Shown here: positions 52,646-62,214 of the stretch, in pieces | How positions within the stretch are numbered: position 1 is the stretch's first letter | How the letters are laid out: each line of letters begins with the position of its first letter | Source of the DNA: Streptomyces sp. NBC_00878 | Lineage (GTDB): Bacteria; Actinomycetota; Actinomycetes; Streptomycetales; Streptomycetaceae | Reading direction: 5' to 3' | Assembly: GCF_026341515.1 (NCBI RefSeq) | Contig: NZ_JAPEOK010000001.1 | Span: forward strand, 806,001 to 870,000 | DNA length: 64,000 nucleotides | Translations under genes and position numbers: made by a program | The notes under the pieces: model-generated | The model's database searches: none | Told to the model about the DNA's origin: nothing | Seen by the model: only the letters and a program-made list of their open reading frames with translations

Positions 52646-53719
52646 GTGAACCGGGATCTCACTGTGCACGACTGGATCGTCGCGGGTGTCTGGCTGGCCG
52701 TCGGGCTCGCGGCGGGCGTTCTGCTCCGCCTCCTCCTGCGCTGGCTGGGCAAGCACGCGACCCGCACCCGGTGGAGCGGCGACGACGTCCTCGTCGACGC
52801 GCTGCGCGCGCTGATACCGGTCGCGGCCCTCACGGGCGGGATCGCCGCCGCCGCGGCGGCGCTGCCGCTGACCGGCAAGGTCAACCACACCGTCAACCAG
52901 GTCCTGACGGTCCTGCTGATCCTGGCCGCCACCATCACCGCGGCGCGCGTGATCACCGGTCTGGTGCAGGCCGTCACCCATTCCCGCTCCGGGGTCGCCG
53001 GATCGGCCTCGATCTTCGTCAACATCACCCGGGTCGTCGTCCTGGCCATGGGCTGCCTGATCGTCCTGCAGACCCTGGGCATCTCCATCGCCCCGCTGCT
53101 CACGGCCCTCGGGGTCGGCGGTCTCGCGGTCGCCCTGGCTCTCCAGGACACCCTCGCCAACCTCTTCGCGGGCATCCACATCCTCGCCTCGAAGACGATC
53201 CAGCCCGGCGACTACATCCGTCTCACCAGCGGGGAGGAGGGGTACGTCGTCGACATCAACTGGCGCAACACCGTCGTACAGAACCTCTCCAACAACCTCG
53301 TCATCATCCCGAACGCCCAGCTCTCCAGCACCAACATGACCAACTTCAGCCGTCCGGAACAGGAGATGACCCTCACCGTGCAGGTAGGCGTCGGCTACGA
53401 CAGCGACCTCGACCACGTGGAGCGCGTCACCTCCGAGGTCGTCGCCGAGGTCATGACGGAGATCGAGGGCGCGGTTCCCGAGCACGAACCCGCCATCCGC
53501 TTCCACACGTTCGGGGACTCGCGGATCAGCTTCACCGTCATCCTGGGTGTCGGGGAGTTCAGCGACCAGTACCGGATCAAGCACGAGTTCGTGAAGCGGC
53601 TGCACAAGCGGTACCACGTGGAGGGCATCCGCATCCCCGCCCCCGCGCGCACCGTCGCCCTCCAGCAGAACGGCGTGGCGATTCCGCCGCAGCGCGACGG
53701 ATCCCTGTCGATCCCGTAG
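52646..53719 (+). CDS. MscS-type mechanosensitive channel
   Basis: 357-aa membrane channel that opens on hypo-osmotic stress. Four predicted membrane segments (WIVAGVWLAVGLAAGVLL; ALTGGIAAAAAALPL; VLTVLLILAATITAARVI; IFVNITRVVVLAMGCLIVLQ) then the pore helix LLTALGVGGLAVALALQDTLANLFAGI and the cytoplasmic beta domain (QPGDYIRL, GYVVDINWRNTVVQ, VIIPNAQLSS). GTG start with GGGAGG 6 bp upstream. Confidence 0.94.
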   Translation: MNRDLTVHDWIVAGVWLAVGLAAGVLLRLLLRWLGKHATRTRWSGDDVLVDALRALIPVAALTGGIAAAAAALPLTGKVNHTVNQVLTVLLILAATITAARVITGLVQAVTHSRSGVAGSASIFVNITRVVVLAMGCLIVLQTLGISIAPLLTALGVGGLAVALALQDTLANLFAGIHILASKTIQPGDYIRLTSGEEGYVVDINWRNTVVQNLSNNLVIIPNAQLSSTNMTNFSRPEQEMTLTVQVGVGYDSDLDHVERVTSEVVAEVMTEIEGAVPEHEPAIRFHTFGDSRISFTVILGVGEFSDQYRIKHEFVKRLHKRYHVEGIRIPAPARTVALQQNGVAIPPQRDGSLSIP

Positions 53720-53826
53720 AACATCGGGGTGGGGCGAGCCGCGAGTGAAGGCCGCCCCGCGCCGGGCCGGGTCGGACATGACCCAGCGCCGGGCCGCGTG
53801 GCGAGTGAGCGGGGAGACGTGAGCGT

Positions 53827-55311
53827 ATGACGGTGGTCGGCGTCGACATCGGTACGTCCAGCGGCAAGGGCGTGCTGGTGGGCGAGGACGGAACCGTCCT
53901 CGCCACGGCTGTCCGCCCGCACACCGTCGCCCGTCCGCACCCCGGGCACGTCGAGATGGACGCACAGGTGTGGTGGGACGAGTTCACCTCCATCACCCGG
54001 GAGTTGCTGAAGTCCGCGCCGGACGGCACCTCCGTCACCGCGGTCGGAGTCAGCGGCACGGGCCCGTGCGTCGCCCTCACCGACGAGGCGGACACGCCGC
54101 TGCGCCCGGCGATCCTGTACGGCGTCGACACCCGGGCCACCGAGCAGATCGCCCGCCTTGACGCCGAGTTGGGCCGCGACGCCGTACTGCGGCGGTGCGG
54201 TTCCCTGCTCTCCACCCAGGCGGTCGGCCCCAAGATCGCCTGGCTGGCGGAGCACGAGCCCGACGTGGTCGCGCGGGCCCGGCGCCTCTACATGCCCAGC
54301 TCGTACCTGGCGGTCCGGCTCACCGGGGCCTATGTGCTCGACCACCACTCGGCGAGCCAGGCCGTCCCGCTGTACGACTCCGTGGCCCAGGAGTGGTACG
54401 AGCCGTGGACCCGGCACATCGCACCGTGGCTCGAACTCCCCCGCCTGCTGTGGCCGGGAGACATCGCCGGTCGGATCACGGCCGAGGCCGCCGACGCCAC
54501 GGGGCTGCCCGCCGGGATCCCGGTCGTCGCCGGCACGATCGACGCCTGGTCCGAGGCGCTGAGCGTGGGCGCACAACACACCGGCGACCTGATGCTCATG
54601 TACGGCAGCACCATGTTCCTCATCAACACCCTGTCCGAGCGTCTGCTGGTGCCCGAGCTGTGGAGCACCGTCGGGGCGTTGCCCGGAACGCGCAGCCTCG
54701 CCGGTGGCATGGCCACCTCCGGCATGATCACGGACTGGCTCCGGGAGCTGTTCGGCACGCCCGAGCACACCGAGCTGCTCGCCGGGGCGGAGGCGTCCGG
54801 GCCCGGCGCGCGGGGGCTGCTGATGCTGCCGTACTTCGCGGGCGAGCGGACGCCGGTGGCCGATCCGTTCGCGCGCGGGGTGATCGCCGGGCTGACGGTG
54901 GAGCACACGCGGGGCGATCTCTACCGTGCCGCCCTGGAGGCGACGGCCTTCGGGGTGCGGCACAACGTCGAGGCGATGCGTGCCGCGGGCGCGGACATCC
55001 GCCGGGTCGTCGCGGTGGGCGGAGGCACCCGGGGCGGCCTGTGGACCAGGATCGTCTCGGCCGTGACGGGCCTGGAGCAGGAGATCAGGACCGTCACGCT
55101 CGGGGCGAGCTACGGTGCGGCGTTCCTCGCGGCGGACGCGATCGGCGACCCGCTCATCGACGTATGGAACCCGGTGCGCGAACGTGTCACCCCGGACCCG
55201 CAACTGCGCTCCCACTACGACGAGTTGTACGCGCTGTACCTCCGGCTGTATCCGGCGACGCGCGACATCACCCACGCACTGGCCGAACACCGGCGGCACA
55301 CCGCCGGCTGA
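53827..55311 (+). CDS. FGGY family carbohydrate kinase
   Basis: 494-aa sugar kinase, closest to xylulokinase/gluconokinase-like members. N-terminal phosphate motif VVGVDIGTSSGKGVLV, substrate region GVSGTGPCVALTD, YMPSSYLAVRLTG, catalytic Asp in AGTIDAWSEAL, and adenosine motif VAVGGGTRGGLWTRI. ATG with GGGGAG upstream. Converges on the Ldh-type dehydrogenase gene of the next operon. Substrate unknown. Confidence 0.92.
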   Translation: MTVVGVDIGTSSGKGVLVGEDGTVLATAVRPHTVARPHPGHVEMDAQVWWDEFTSITRELLKSAPDGTSVTAVGVSGTGPCVALTDEADTPLRPAILYGVDTRATEQIARLDAELGRDAVLRRCGSLLSTQAVGPKIAWLAEHEPDVVARARRLYMPSSYLAVRLTGAYVLDHHSASQAVPLYDSVAQEWYEPWTRHIAPWLELPRLLWPGDIAGRITAEAADATGLPAGIPVVAGTIDAWSEALSVGAQHTGDLMLMYGSTMFLINTLSERLLVPELWSTVGALPGTRSLAGGMATSGMITDWLRELFGTPEHTELLAGAEASGPGARGLLMLPYFAGERTPVADPFARGVIAGLTVEHTRGDLYRAALEATAFGVRHNVEAMRAAGADIRRVVAVGGGTRGGLWTRIVSAVTGLEQEIRTVTLGASYGAAFLAADAIGDPLIDVWNPVRERVTPDPQLRSHYDELYALYLRLYPATRDITHALAEHRRHTAG

Positions 55312-55345
55312 CGGGCGGGACGCGGGGGCGGCCCCCGCTCTCCCG

Positions 55346-56428
55346 TCAGACGACCGGCGTGGGCGGGGCGATCCCGAACTTCTCCGCGCTCTCCGTCAGT
55401 TCGCGCCACACCTTCGGAGCCACCGGAACTCCCTTCTCAGCCCGCTCCACCGCGACGGCGGCACTGCGCTCGCCCGGGTAGAACACGCCCGCCGCGCCGT
55501 CCGCCGACGGCAGTCCCTTGAGGGTGCTCAGGGTGGTGCCGACGTCCGCGGTGAAGCGGTCCGGGTCGCCGAAGGCCGCCGGGTCCAGGGCGATGAGCAG
55601 GGCGTTCTGCCGGTGCTTGCGGGCCTTGGGGTCGTCCGAGTGGAAGGCGGAGAAGATCGGCGCACCGACGAGCACGCTGGTGAGCAGCTCGAACGCGAGT
55701 GACATGCCGGACCCCTTGGCGCCGCCCAGCGGCAGCGGCATGACGGCCTTCTCCGGGTCGGTGGTGGGCGTGCCGTCCTCGGTGGCGGCGGCGCCCTCGG
55801 GCAGCGTCGTTCCACTCGCCCTGGCCTGGCGGATCTTCCCGAGGGCGATGGTGGCGGTGGCCATGTCGAGCAGCAGCGGGGCGTGCCCCGACGACGCGGC
55901 GGTGGGTACGGCGATGGCGAGCGGGCTGGTCGCCACGGCGGCGCCCCGCACCCCCGTATAGCCCATGTTCGGCATTCCGGCGACGAACCCGATGCCGACC
56001 AGGCCCTGTTCGGCGATCTTCGACACGTAGTAGCCGATGGCGCCGGTGTGGACGGTGCCGCGCACGCCGACGGAGGCGATGCCGGTGGTCCGCGCTCGGC
56101 TCACGGCCTCCTCGGCGGCGGCGCTTAGGGCCACCGGGCCGGGGGCGCGGTCGGCGTCCAGGACGGCGGCGGCCGGCGTGGTCGACTCGACGGTGATCTC
56201 GGCCCGCGCGTTGGCCACGCCCTTGGCGAGGAGCTCCAGGTAGGCGGGGACGCGGGCGATGCCGTGCGAGTCGACGCCACGCAGGGCGGCCCAGACGAAC
56301 ACGTCGGCGGTGGTGGCGGCGTGCTCGGCGCTGAGCCCGCCGTTCTCCAGGAGGGCGGCGGAGAAGGTGCGCAGGTCCTCGGCTCGGACGCGGACCTTAC
56401 CCGGCTTGGGGGTGGGGGTGTCGGTCAT
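55346..56428 (-). CDS. Ldh/YlbC-type (malate/L-sulfolactate) dehydrogenase
   Basis: 360-aa NAD(P)-dependent oxidoreductase of the Ldh_2 family (malate, ureidoglycolate, sulfolactate, 2,3-diketo-gulonate type). VDSHGIARVPAYLELL with the proton-relay His, VGIGFVAGMPNMGYTGVRGAAVATSPLAIA, and GGAKGSGMSLAFELLTSVLVG are diagnostic. ATG with AGGAGG upstream; 20 bp after the TPP enzyme gene, so last in its operon. It should interconvert a 2-hydroxyacid and a 2-oxoacid, which the upstream decarboxylase could use. Confidence 0.92.
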   Translation of the reverse strand: MTDTPTPKPGKVRVRAEDLRTFSAALLENGGLSAEHAATTADVFVWAALRGVDSHGIARVPAYLELLAKGVANARAEITVESTTPAAAVLDADRAPGPVALSAAAEEAVSRARTTGIASVGVRGTVHTGAIGYYVSKIAEQGLVGIGFVAGMPNMGYTGVRGAAVATSPLAIAVPTAASSGHAPLLLDMATATIALGKIRQARASGTTLPEGAAATEDGTPTTDPEKAVMPLPLGGAKGSGMSLAFELLTSVLVGAPIFSAFHSDDPKARKHRQNALLIALDPAAFGDPDRFTADVGTTLSTLKGLPSADGAAGVFYPGERSAAVAVERAEKGVPVAPKVWRELTESAEKFGIAPPTPVV

Positions 56429-56448
56429 GGTGGCGAATGCCTCCTGGG

Positions 56449-58188
56449 TCAGCGGGTGACGAGGACGTCGACGACGGCGGTGGTGCCCTCGGACACGGCC
56501 TTGAGGGCACGCTCCAGCGCGGGAGCGAGCGCGTCCGGCGCGTCGACGGTCTCGGTGTGCATGCCGAACGGCTCGGCGAACGCGGCGAGTCGGGGCAGCC
56601 GGTGCAGCTCGGTGCCGAGCCACTCCCCCGTCTCGGCGGCGGCACCCTCGGGGTAGAACCGGCGATGGTTGAGGTTCATCGACTTGTAGGCGCGGTTGTT
56701 GAACACCACGATCAGCAACGGGAGTTCGTACGCCCTGGACGCGTCGTACGAGGGGATGACCGGGTTGTAGGCGAAGGCGCCGTCGCCGATCGTGAGCACC
56801 ACCGGGCGTTCCTGGGCGGCGAGTTTGACGCCGAGCGCGACGGCGATGCCCTGGCCGAGGCCGCCCTGCACGTAGAAGTACGAGTCGGGTGCGTCGGTCC
56901 GCAGATGGCGCTTGACGATCCGGCTGTGGGTGATGGTCTCGTCGACGACGATCCCGTCCCGGCCGTCGAGCAGCGTGCGCAGGGTGGCGGCGAGGAGGAC
57001 CGGGTCGATGCCTTCGGTCTGTTGCTCGGCCTTCGCCTCCGTAGCGGCGACGGCCGTTCGCTCGGCGGCGAACCGCGTTTCCTGCGCCGACCGGCGTTCG
57101 GCGACCGCCCTCTCGTCGAGATCCTTCGCCCGCTTGGTGAGCCGGCGCAGGGTGTTGGCGGCGTTGCCTTCCAAGTACGTGTCGGCGAACAGGACTTGGT
57201 AGACGACGTGCGGGCGTTGCGGCACCTCGTCGATGACGACGATCCGCGCTTTGGACGGCTGGCGCGAGGGCGGGTAGAAGGGCGCGCGGCAGTTGACGAG
57301 CAGGATCAGGTCCGCCTCGTCCATCCAGGGCCCGATGTCCGAGCCCGCGTGCAGCGGGTGGGTGCGCGGGAAGTTGCCGCACACCGCCGAGTCCGGCTCG
57401 ACGACCGGGATGTGCCAGGCCTCGGCGAAGGCGACCAGTGCCTCGAAACCGCCCGCCTCACGGCCGGACGTCTCGGTCACGATCACGGGATCGCGGGCCT
57501 CCCGGATCAACCGCGCGACGGAGTCGGCCTCTTCGGGCGAACTGTGCGTGGAACCCGGCGGCACGACGGGCTTGGCCGCGCGGCCGTCCCAGTCCTCCAG
57601 GAGGATCTCCAGCGGGATGTTGAGGTACGCCGGTCCGGCCGGGGCGCGCCAGGCCAGTTCCGCCGCCCTCGTGATCATCGTGGGCAGGGTGTGGACGCTC
57701 GCGGCCTCGTTGGACCACTTGGTGAACGGCTGCGCGACGCCGTGCGGGCCGCCCACGATGGACAGGTTGCGGTACCACTGGCCGCCCGGGTCCTGGCCGG
57801 GCCCGTCGCCGTAGGTGGTCGACTCCGAGGAGGCCACCACCATCGGCACTCCGGCCAGCAGCGCCCCGTGCACGGCCATGGAGCCCTGCAGCAGGCCGGG
57901 AGCCGCGTGCAGCAGCACGCCCTGCGGCCTGCGCCTGACGAGTCCGTAGCCGGTGGCCATGCCGACGGCGACGGTCTCGTGCGTCAGGTCGAGGTACCGC
58001 GGACAGGGCAGCCCGTCGCGGTGGCGCCGGGCCAGGGACTCCCACACCGGGGCCCACTCGGACCCCGACGAGCAGAAGAGGTAGTCGGCGCCGACGGCGT
58101 CGAAGGCGGATACGAGAGCGTCGCCGCCGTCACCGCCATCGCCGCCATCAGCGCTGCCGGCGCCCGGGGTTTTCTGGGTGTCCGTCAT
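56449..58188 (-). CDS. thiamine-diphosphate-dependent enzyme, acetolactate synthase-like
   Basis: 579 aa with the three POX/ILVB domains. N-terminal pyrimidine domain: cofactor-activating Glu71 in LTHETVAVGMATGYG; AAPGLLQGSMAVHGALLAGVPMVV; central domain; C-terminal PP domain with the GDGAFAYNPVIPSYDASRAYELPLLIVVFNN metal motif. A Gly/Asp repeat fills residues 11-23. Probably decarboxylates a 2-oxo acid (benzoylformate-, sulfopyruvate- or oxalyl-like) rather than making acetolactate, because an amidohydrolase, an Ldh-type dehydrogenase and an aldehyde dehydrogenase share the operon. Confidence 0.9.
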   Translation of the reverse strand: MTDTQKTPGAGSADGGDGGDGGDALVSAFDAVGADYLFCSSGSEWAPVWESLARRHRDGLPCPRYLDLTHETVAVGMATGYGLVRRRPQGVLLHAAPGLLQGSMAVHGALLAGVPMVVASSESTTYGDGPGQDPGGQWYRNLSIVGGPHGVAQPFTKWSNEAASVHTLPTMITRAAELAWRAPAGPAYLNIPLEILLEDWDGRAAKPVVPPGSTHSSPEEADSVARLIREARDPVIVTETSGREAGGFEALVAFAEAWHIPVVEPDSAVCGNFPRTHPLHAGSDIGPWMDEADLILLVNCRAPFYPPSRQPSKARIVVIDEVPQRPHVVYQVLFADTYLEGNAANTLRRLTKRAKDLDERAVAERRSAQETRFAAERTAVAATEAKAEQQTEGIDPVLLAATLRTLLDGRDGIVVDETITHSRIVKRHLRTDAPDSYFYVQGGLGQGIAVALGVKLAAQERPVVLTIGDGAFAYNPVIPSYDASRAYELPLLIVVFNNRAYKSMNLNHRRFYPEGAAAETGEWLGTELHRLPRLAAFAEPFGMHTETVDAPDALAPALERALKAVSEGTTAVVDVLVTR

Positions 58189-58210
58189 CTCTGGCGCTTC
58201 CTCAGCTTCC

Positions 58211-59071
58211 TCAGCCCTCGATCGGCCAGTCGAGGACCTCGGAGATACCGCGGCCCATGATCCACTCAAGCTCCTCGGGCGTGAAGTCCCAGTGCTTGGT
58301 GAACTGTTCGATCGTGTCGGTGTACGTGATGCCGTGGCCGAGCAGCCGGGTGATGTCGGTGCCGTAGAAGCAGCGCCGCGGGCCCATCTTGTCGACCATC
58401 TCGCGCACGTACTTCTCGATGTTCTTGTTCGGGAAGGGCTGCGTCGAATAGCCGGGGAGCGCCGAGAGCTTGACGTAGATGTTCGGGTGCGCGTGCAGGT
58501 CGGCGGTCTCCTGGACCCAGTAGCCGATCGCGTCGTCGACGCAGCGGGCCATGATGCCCATGTGGTCGATGATGATCTTCAACTCGGGGTGCTTGCCTGC
58601 GATCCGGCCGAGCTCCCGCTTCCAGATCGGGGCGTGGACCATGGTGGGGACGCCGAGTTCCTCGGCGATCGGCCAGTACCAGTCGTTCGTGCCGTCGATC
58701 ATCCAGTTGCGGTCCTGCGGGCGGTGGAAGGTGAGCCGGGTGCCCTTGATGTACGGGTTGCCGGCGAAGTCCTTGAGCAGGGCGGTGCCCTCGACCGGGT
58801 CGTCCTGGGGGACGCGGGCCATGATGCCGAAGCGGTCCGGGTGCGCCTCGCAGGCCTCCAGGGCGTAGTCGATGCGGTTGCCCTCCCACGACGGGGGCAG
58901 GATCAGCGCCCGGTTGACGCCCGCCTCGTCCATCAGCTCCAGGGCCTCCTCGTACGAGAAGGGGTCCTCGCGGTGGCCGTTGAGGCGGATGCGCTCCCGT
59001 GCCCCCGGGACCCAGGGGCGGTCCGGGGTCTCTTCCTTCCAGATGTGGATCTGCGTGTCGACGACGAACAT
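58211..59071 (-). CDS. amidohydrolase family protein (2-pyrone-dicarboxylate lactonase type)
   Basis: 286-aa metal-dependent TIM-barrel hydrolase. VVDTQIHIW at the N-terminus (metal HxH position as Gln-Ile-His-Ile, with the first His missing), then MVHAPIW, IIDHMGIMARCVDD, IYVKLSALPGYS and CFYGTDITRL, the pattern of the amidohydrolase_2/PDC-lactonase/fucono-lactonase group. ATG with GAGGAAG about 9 bp upstream. 22 bp before the TPP enzyme gene. It may hydrolyse a lactone or decarboxylate in the pathway. Confidence 0.9.
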   Translation of the reverse strand: MFVVDTQIHIWKEETPDRPWVPGARERIRLNGHREDPFSYEEALELMDEAGVNRALILPPSWEGNRIDYALEACEAHPDRFGIMARVPQDDPVEGTALLKDFAGNPYIKGTRLTFHRPQDRNWMIDGTNDWYWPIAEELGVPTMVHAPIWKRELGRIAGKHPELKIIIDHMGIMARCVDDAIGYWVQETADLHAHPNIYVKLSALPGYSTQPFPNKNIEKYVREMVDKMGPRRCFYGTDITRLLGHGITYTDTIEQFTKHWDFTPEELEWIMGRGISEVLDWPIEG

Positions 59072-59102
59072 GTCTTCAACTCTTCCTCTAGAACGACGTG
59101 GT

Positions 59103-59127
59103 GGGGTGGGGTGGGGTGGGGTGGGGT
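59103..59127. repeat. GGGGT microsatellite, five units
   Basis: (GGGGT)5 on the plus strand, followed by GTGG. Four or more G-runs allow a G-quadruplex. It lies 31 bp upstream of the amidohydrolase start, within the leader between the L-2-hydroxyglutarate oxidase-like and amidohydrolase genes; the G-rich strand is the transcription template there. Confidence 0.9.
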
Positions 59128-59219
59128 GTGGAAGGAACGCTAGGCGGGACGTGAGGCCTTGCAGAGCGCTGGGAGCGCAAGCTGTTGTTGCGCGGAAGTG
59201 CGGTGTGAACAGCGCGTTC

Positions 59220-60455
59220 TCAGGGGGCGGAGGCATCGCCGAGTACGGCGTCGACGATGTGTTCGGCGATCGCCATGGAGGCGGTGGCGGCCGGCGAGGG
59301 CGCGTTGCGGACGGCGGTGATCCGGCCCGCCCGGTGGATGCGGAAGTCGTCCACGAGCGTGCCGTCCCGGTCCAGGGCCTGGGCGCGTACGCCGGCTCCG
59401 CCGCGCACCACGTCCCGGACGCCGACGCCGGGCACGTACCGCTGGGCGTCCCTCATGAAGGCCGTCCTGGACAGCGAGCCGCGGTACTCCTTGATGCCCG
59501 TCCGCCAGTGCCGGGCGGCCATCTTCCAGGTGCCGGGGTAGGCGACGAGTCCGGCGAGGTCCCTGGGCGAGACGCTGCCGAGCCGGTAGCCCTCCTTCGC
59601 CAGGGCCAGGACGGCGTTCGGACCGACCTCGACGGAGCCGTCGACCCGCGGGGTGAAGTGCACGCCGAGGAAGGGGTAACGCGGGTCGGGCACCGGGTAG
59701 ATCAGCCCGCGGACCAGGTCCCTCGACTCCGGTTTGAGGAGCAGGTACTCGCCTCGGAAGGGCACGATCCGCGGTTCCTTCCTGTCGTGGGCCAGCTTGG
59801 CGACGGAGTCCGAGTGGAGCCCCGCGCAGAGGATCAGCCGGTCGACGCGGACCCTCCCCCCGCCTTCGTTCCGATGAGCGTGTTTCTGCCCGGAGGCCAC
59901 CTCGACGCCGCCCGGGACGTCGGTGATCGAGGTGACCGGGAAGCCGAGCCGCACCTCGCCGCCCGAGGCCTCGATGTCCTTGGCGAACTCCCGGGCGATC
60001 GCCGGGTAGTCGGTGATCGCGGTGCGCGGTGAGTGCAGGGCCGCGATGCCTCCGGCGTGCGGCTCGATCTCCTTGATCTCCTCCTTGGAGATCTTTCGGA
60101 GGTCGGGCACGTGGTTGTTCCGCGCCCGCCGGTAGAGGTTCTCCATCCGGTCCAGCTCGTCCTCGCGCACCGCCAGGACGAGCTTGCCGGTCTCCGCGTA
60201 CGGCAGGGCCCGTTCCTGGCAGTACTCGCGGAGCATGGACACGCCCCGGACGCACAGGGCCGCCTTGAGGCTGCCGGGGGCGTAGTAGATCCCGGCGTGC
60301 ACGACGCCCGAGTTGTGGCCGGTCTGGTGGACGGCGATCCGCTGTTCCTTCTCCAGCACCACGACCCGGGTGCCGGGGCGGCGCAGGGCGATCTCGCGGC
60401 CGGTGGCGAGGCCGACGATGCCGGCGCCGACGATGCCGATCGTCTCGTCAGCCAT
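59220..60455 (-). CDS. lhgO: L-2-hydroxyglutarate oxidase-like FAD enzyme
   Basis: 411-aa FAD oxidoreductase of the DAO family. GIVGAGIVGLATGREIAL at the N-terminus, HNSGVVHAGIYYAPGSLKAALCVRG, VPFRGEYLLLKP, and the C-terminal APSPAATASMAIAEHI (FAD tail). All are typical of LhgO, which oxidises L-2-hydroxyglutarate to 2-oxoglutarate, but the operon suggests another 2-hydroxyacid may be the substrate. ATG with GAGGAGG upstream; in-frame His/Asn-rich HAHRNEGGGR segment around residue 195 is an insertion relative to E. coli LhgO. Confidence 0.88.
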   Translation of the reverse strand: MADETIGIVGAGIVGLATGREIALRRPGTRVVVLEKEQRIAVHQTGHNSGVVHAGIYYAPGSLKAALCVRGVSMLREYCQERALPYAETGKLVLAVREDELDRMENLYRRARNNHVPDLRKISKEEIKEIEPHAGGIAALHSPRTAITDYPAIAREFAKDIEASGGEVRLGFPVTSITDVPGGVEVASGQKHAHRNEGGGRVRVDRLILCAGLHSDSVAKLAHDRKEPRIVPFRGEYLLLKPESRDLVRGLIYPVPDPRYPFLGVHFTPRVDGSVEVGPNAVLALAKEGYRLGSVSPRDLAGLVAYPGTWKMAARHWRTGIKEYRGSLSRTAFMRDAQRYVPGVGVRDVVRGGAGVRAQALDRDGTLVDDFRIHRAGRITAVRNAPSPAATASMAIAEHIVDAVLGDASAP

Positions 60456-60533
60456 CGGCGTCCTCCTCTCTCCTTCTGCCGACGCCGGTCCTGCCGCTCC
60501 CCCGAGTCACGACCCGCACAACCGCCACGACCG

Positions 60534-61982
60534 TCACGCGCCGAAGTGGACGGCGACGGTCTTGACGCGGGTGGAGAAGCGCAGGACCTCGTCGCCCTGC
60601 TCCTTGTAGGCCGTTCCGGAGTCGCGGAACCCGCCGAACGGCAGGTGGACGTCCCAGCCGGTGGTGGTCGTGTTCACCGCGACCTGCCCGCACTCGGCCT
60701 CGTCGGCGAAGCGGTACGCGGCCGTGAGGTCGCGGGTGAAGACGGCGGCGGCGAGACCGAAGCCGGAGTCGTTGACCGCCTCGACGGCCCGGTCGAAGTC
60801 GTCGACCGCGCGTACGGCGAGGACCGGGCCGAAGACCTCCTCGCGCCAGATCGCCGTCTCGGGGGTGACGTCGGCGAGGACGGTCGGCCGTACGTAGCAG
60901 CCGTGGGCGCGGTCGCCCTCGGTGTCCGCGCCGCCGCCGGTGAGGACGGTGGCGCCCTGGTCGATCGCCCTGTTCAGGTCAGCGAGGACGCTGTCGCGCT
61001 GCTGGGGGCTGGACAGCGGGCACAGGGTGGTGGCCGGGTCGCTGCCCGGGCCCGTCGTCAGCGCCTCCACCTCGGTGACCAGGAGCCGGGTGAACTCCTC
61101 GTACACCGGCCGCTCGACGACGACCCGACTGGTGGCGGTGCAGCGCTGTCCGGCCTGGCCGAAGGAGGCCGCGACGACGGCCTTCGCGGCGGTCGGCAGA
61201 TCGGCGTCGCGCAGGACGACGGAGGCGTTCTTGCCGCCGAGTTCGCCCTGGAAGCGGACGTTGCGGTCGGCGAGGCGGCGGCGGATCCGGTTGCCGACCG
61301 CGTTGGAGCCGGTGAAGGTGATGCCCGCGATCCGCGAGTCGTCGAGCAGCGCCTCCTCGATGTCGGCCGTGCGGCCCGTCACCACGTTCAGGACACCGGC
61401 CGGCAGGCCCGCGTCGTGCAGGGCTCGGGCGAAGTGCAGGCCGGAGAGGGGGGTCTGGGTGGCGGGCTTGAAGACGGCCGCGTTGCCGGCCGCGAGGAGC
61501 GGGGCGAGCTTGCGGGCCGGGGTGATCAACGGGTCGTTCCACGGGCTGATCACGAGGATCACGCCGATCGGCTCCCGCTGGGTGTGCACCCGGGTATCGG
61601 GGCGGACGTCGTGCAGCAGGGTGCCGTAGCCCTGGCGGGCCAGACCTGCGTAGTAGTCGAGGAAGTCGGCGGACTTGAGGGTCTCGCCGCGGGCCTCGGC
61701 GCCGGTCTTGCCGTTCTCGGCGGTGACGTCGGCCGCGATCCCGTCGGCCCGCTCCCGGATCAGCCGCGCGGCTTCGGTGAGGATCCGGGCGCGTTCGAAG
61801 GGGCTGGTGCGTTTCCAGGCGGCGAACCCGCGCTCGGCGTGGTCGTAGGCGCGGGTGACGTCCTTGGCGGCGAGGGCGGGTACGCGCGCGAACGGGGTAC
61901 GGACGTCGGCGGGGTCGTGGACGTCGATCCACTCGCCGGTCGCCACCCACTCTCCACCGGAGAGGGTTTCCAGGGTTCGCAT
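60534..61982 (-). CDS. aldehyde dehydrogenase (benzaldehyde/semialdehyde type)
   Basis: 482-aa NAD(P) aldehyde dehydrogenase. Catalytic Cys281 in GQAGQRCTATSR, general base Glu247 in FQGELGGKNASVVL, cofactor Lys172 in AVFKPATQTP, ISPWNDPLITPARK, EEVFGPVLAV near the C-terminus. Closest in layout to benzaldehyde/vanillin or 2-oxoglutarate-semialdehyde dehydrogenases. GAAGGAAG precedes the ATG; an in-frame ATG 9 bp upstream is possible. First gene of the five-gene operon; should oxidise the aldehyde formed by the TPP enzyme. Confidence 0.93.
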   Translation of the reverse strand: MRTLETLSGGEWVATGEWIDVHDPADVRTPFARVPALAAKDVTRAYDHAERGFAAWKRTSPFERARILTEAARLIRERADGIAADVTAENGKTGAEARGETLKSADFLDYYAGLARQGYGTLLHDVRPDTRVHTQREPIGVILVISPWNDPLITPARKLAPLLAAGNAAVFKPATQTPLSGLHFARALHDAGLPAGVLNVVTGRTADIEEALLDDSRIAGITFTGSNAVGNRIRRRLADRNVRFQGELGGKNASVVLRDADLPTAAKAVVAASFGQAGQRCTATSRVVVERPVYEEFTRLLVTEVEALTTGPGSDPATTLCPLSSPQQRDSVLADLNRAIDQGATVLTGGGADTEGDRAHGCYVRPTVLADVTPETAIWREEVFGPVLAVRAVDDFDRAVEAVNDSGFGLAAAVFTRDLTAAYRFADEAECGQVAVNTTTTGWDVHLPFGGFRDSGTAYKEQGDEVLRFSTRVKTVAVHFGA

Positions 61983-62214
61983 GAAGATCACTTCCTTCGT
62001 CCGCCGCGGCGCGGGTCCGCGGTCTGCACAGGGAGCACCCGTACGGGCCGGATGCGACAACACACCATGGGGGAACTGGCCACCAGCCCCGCGGAGGCAG
62101 TCATTGCTTGCGCCGCGCGCAGGTCGGCGGGCGGTTGATCCGTGCTGGAATCGGCAGGCCGGACGGCATGTGGCAGGCCGCCGGGAGCCGAGATTCCGCT
62201 GAGGAGAGACAGAC

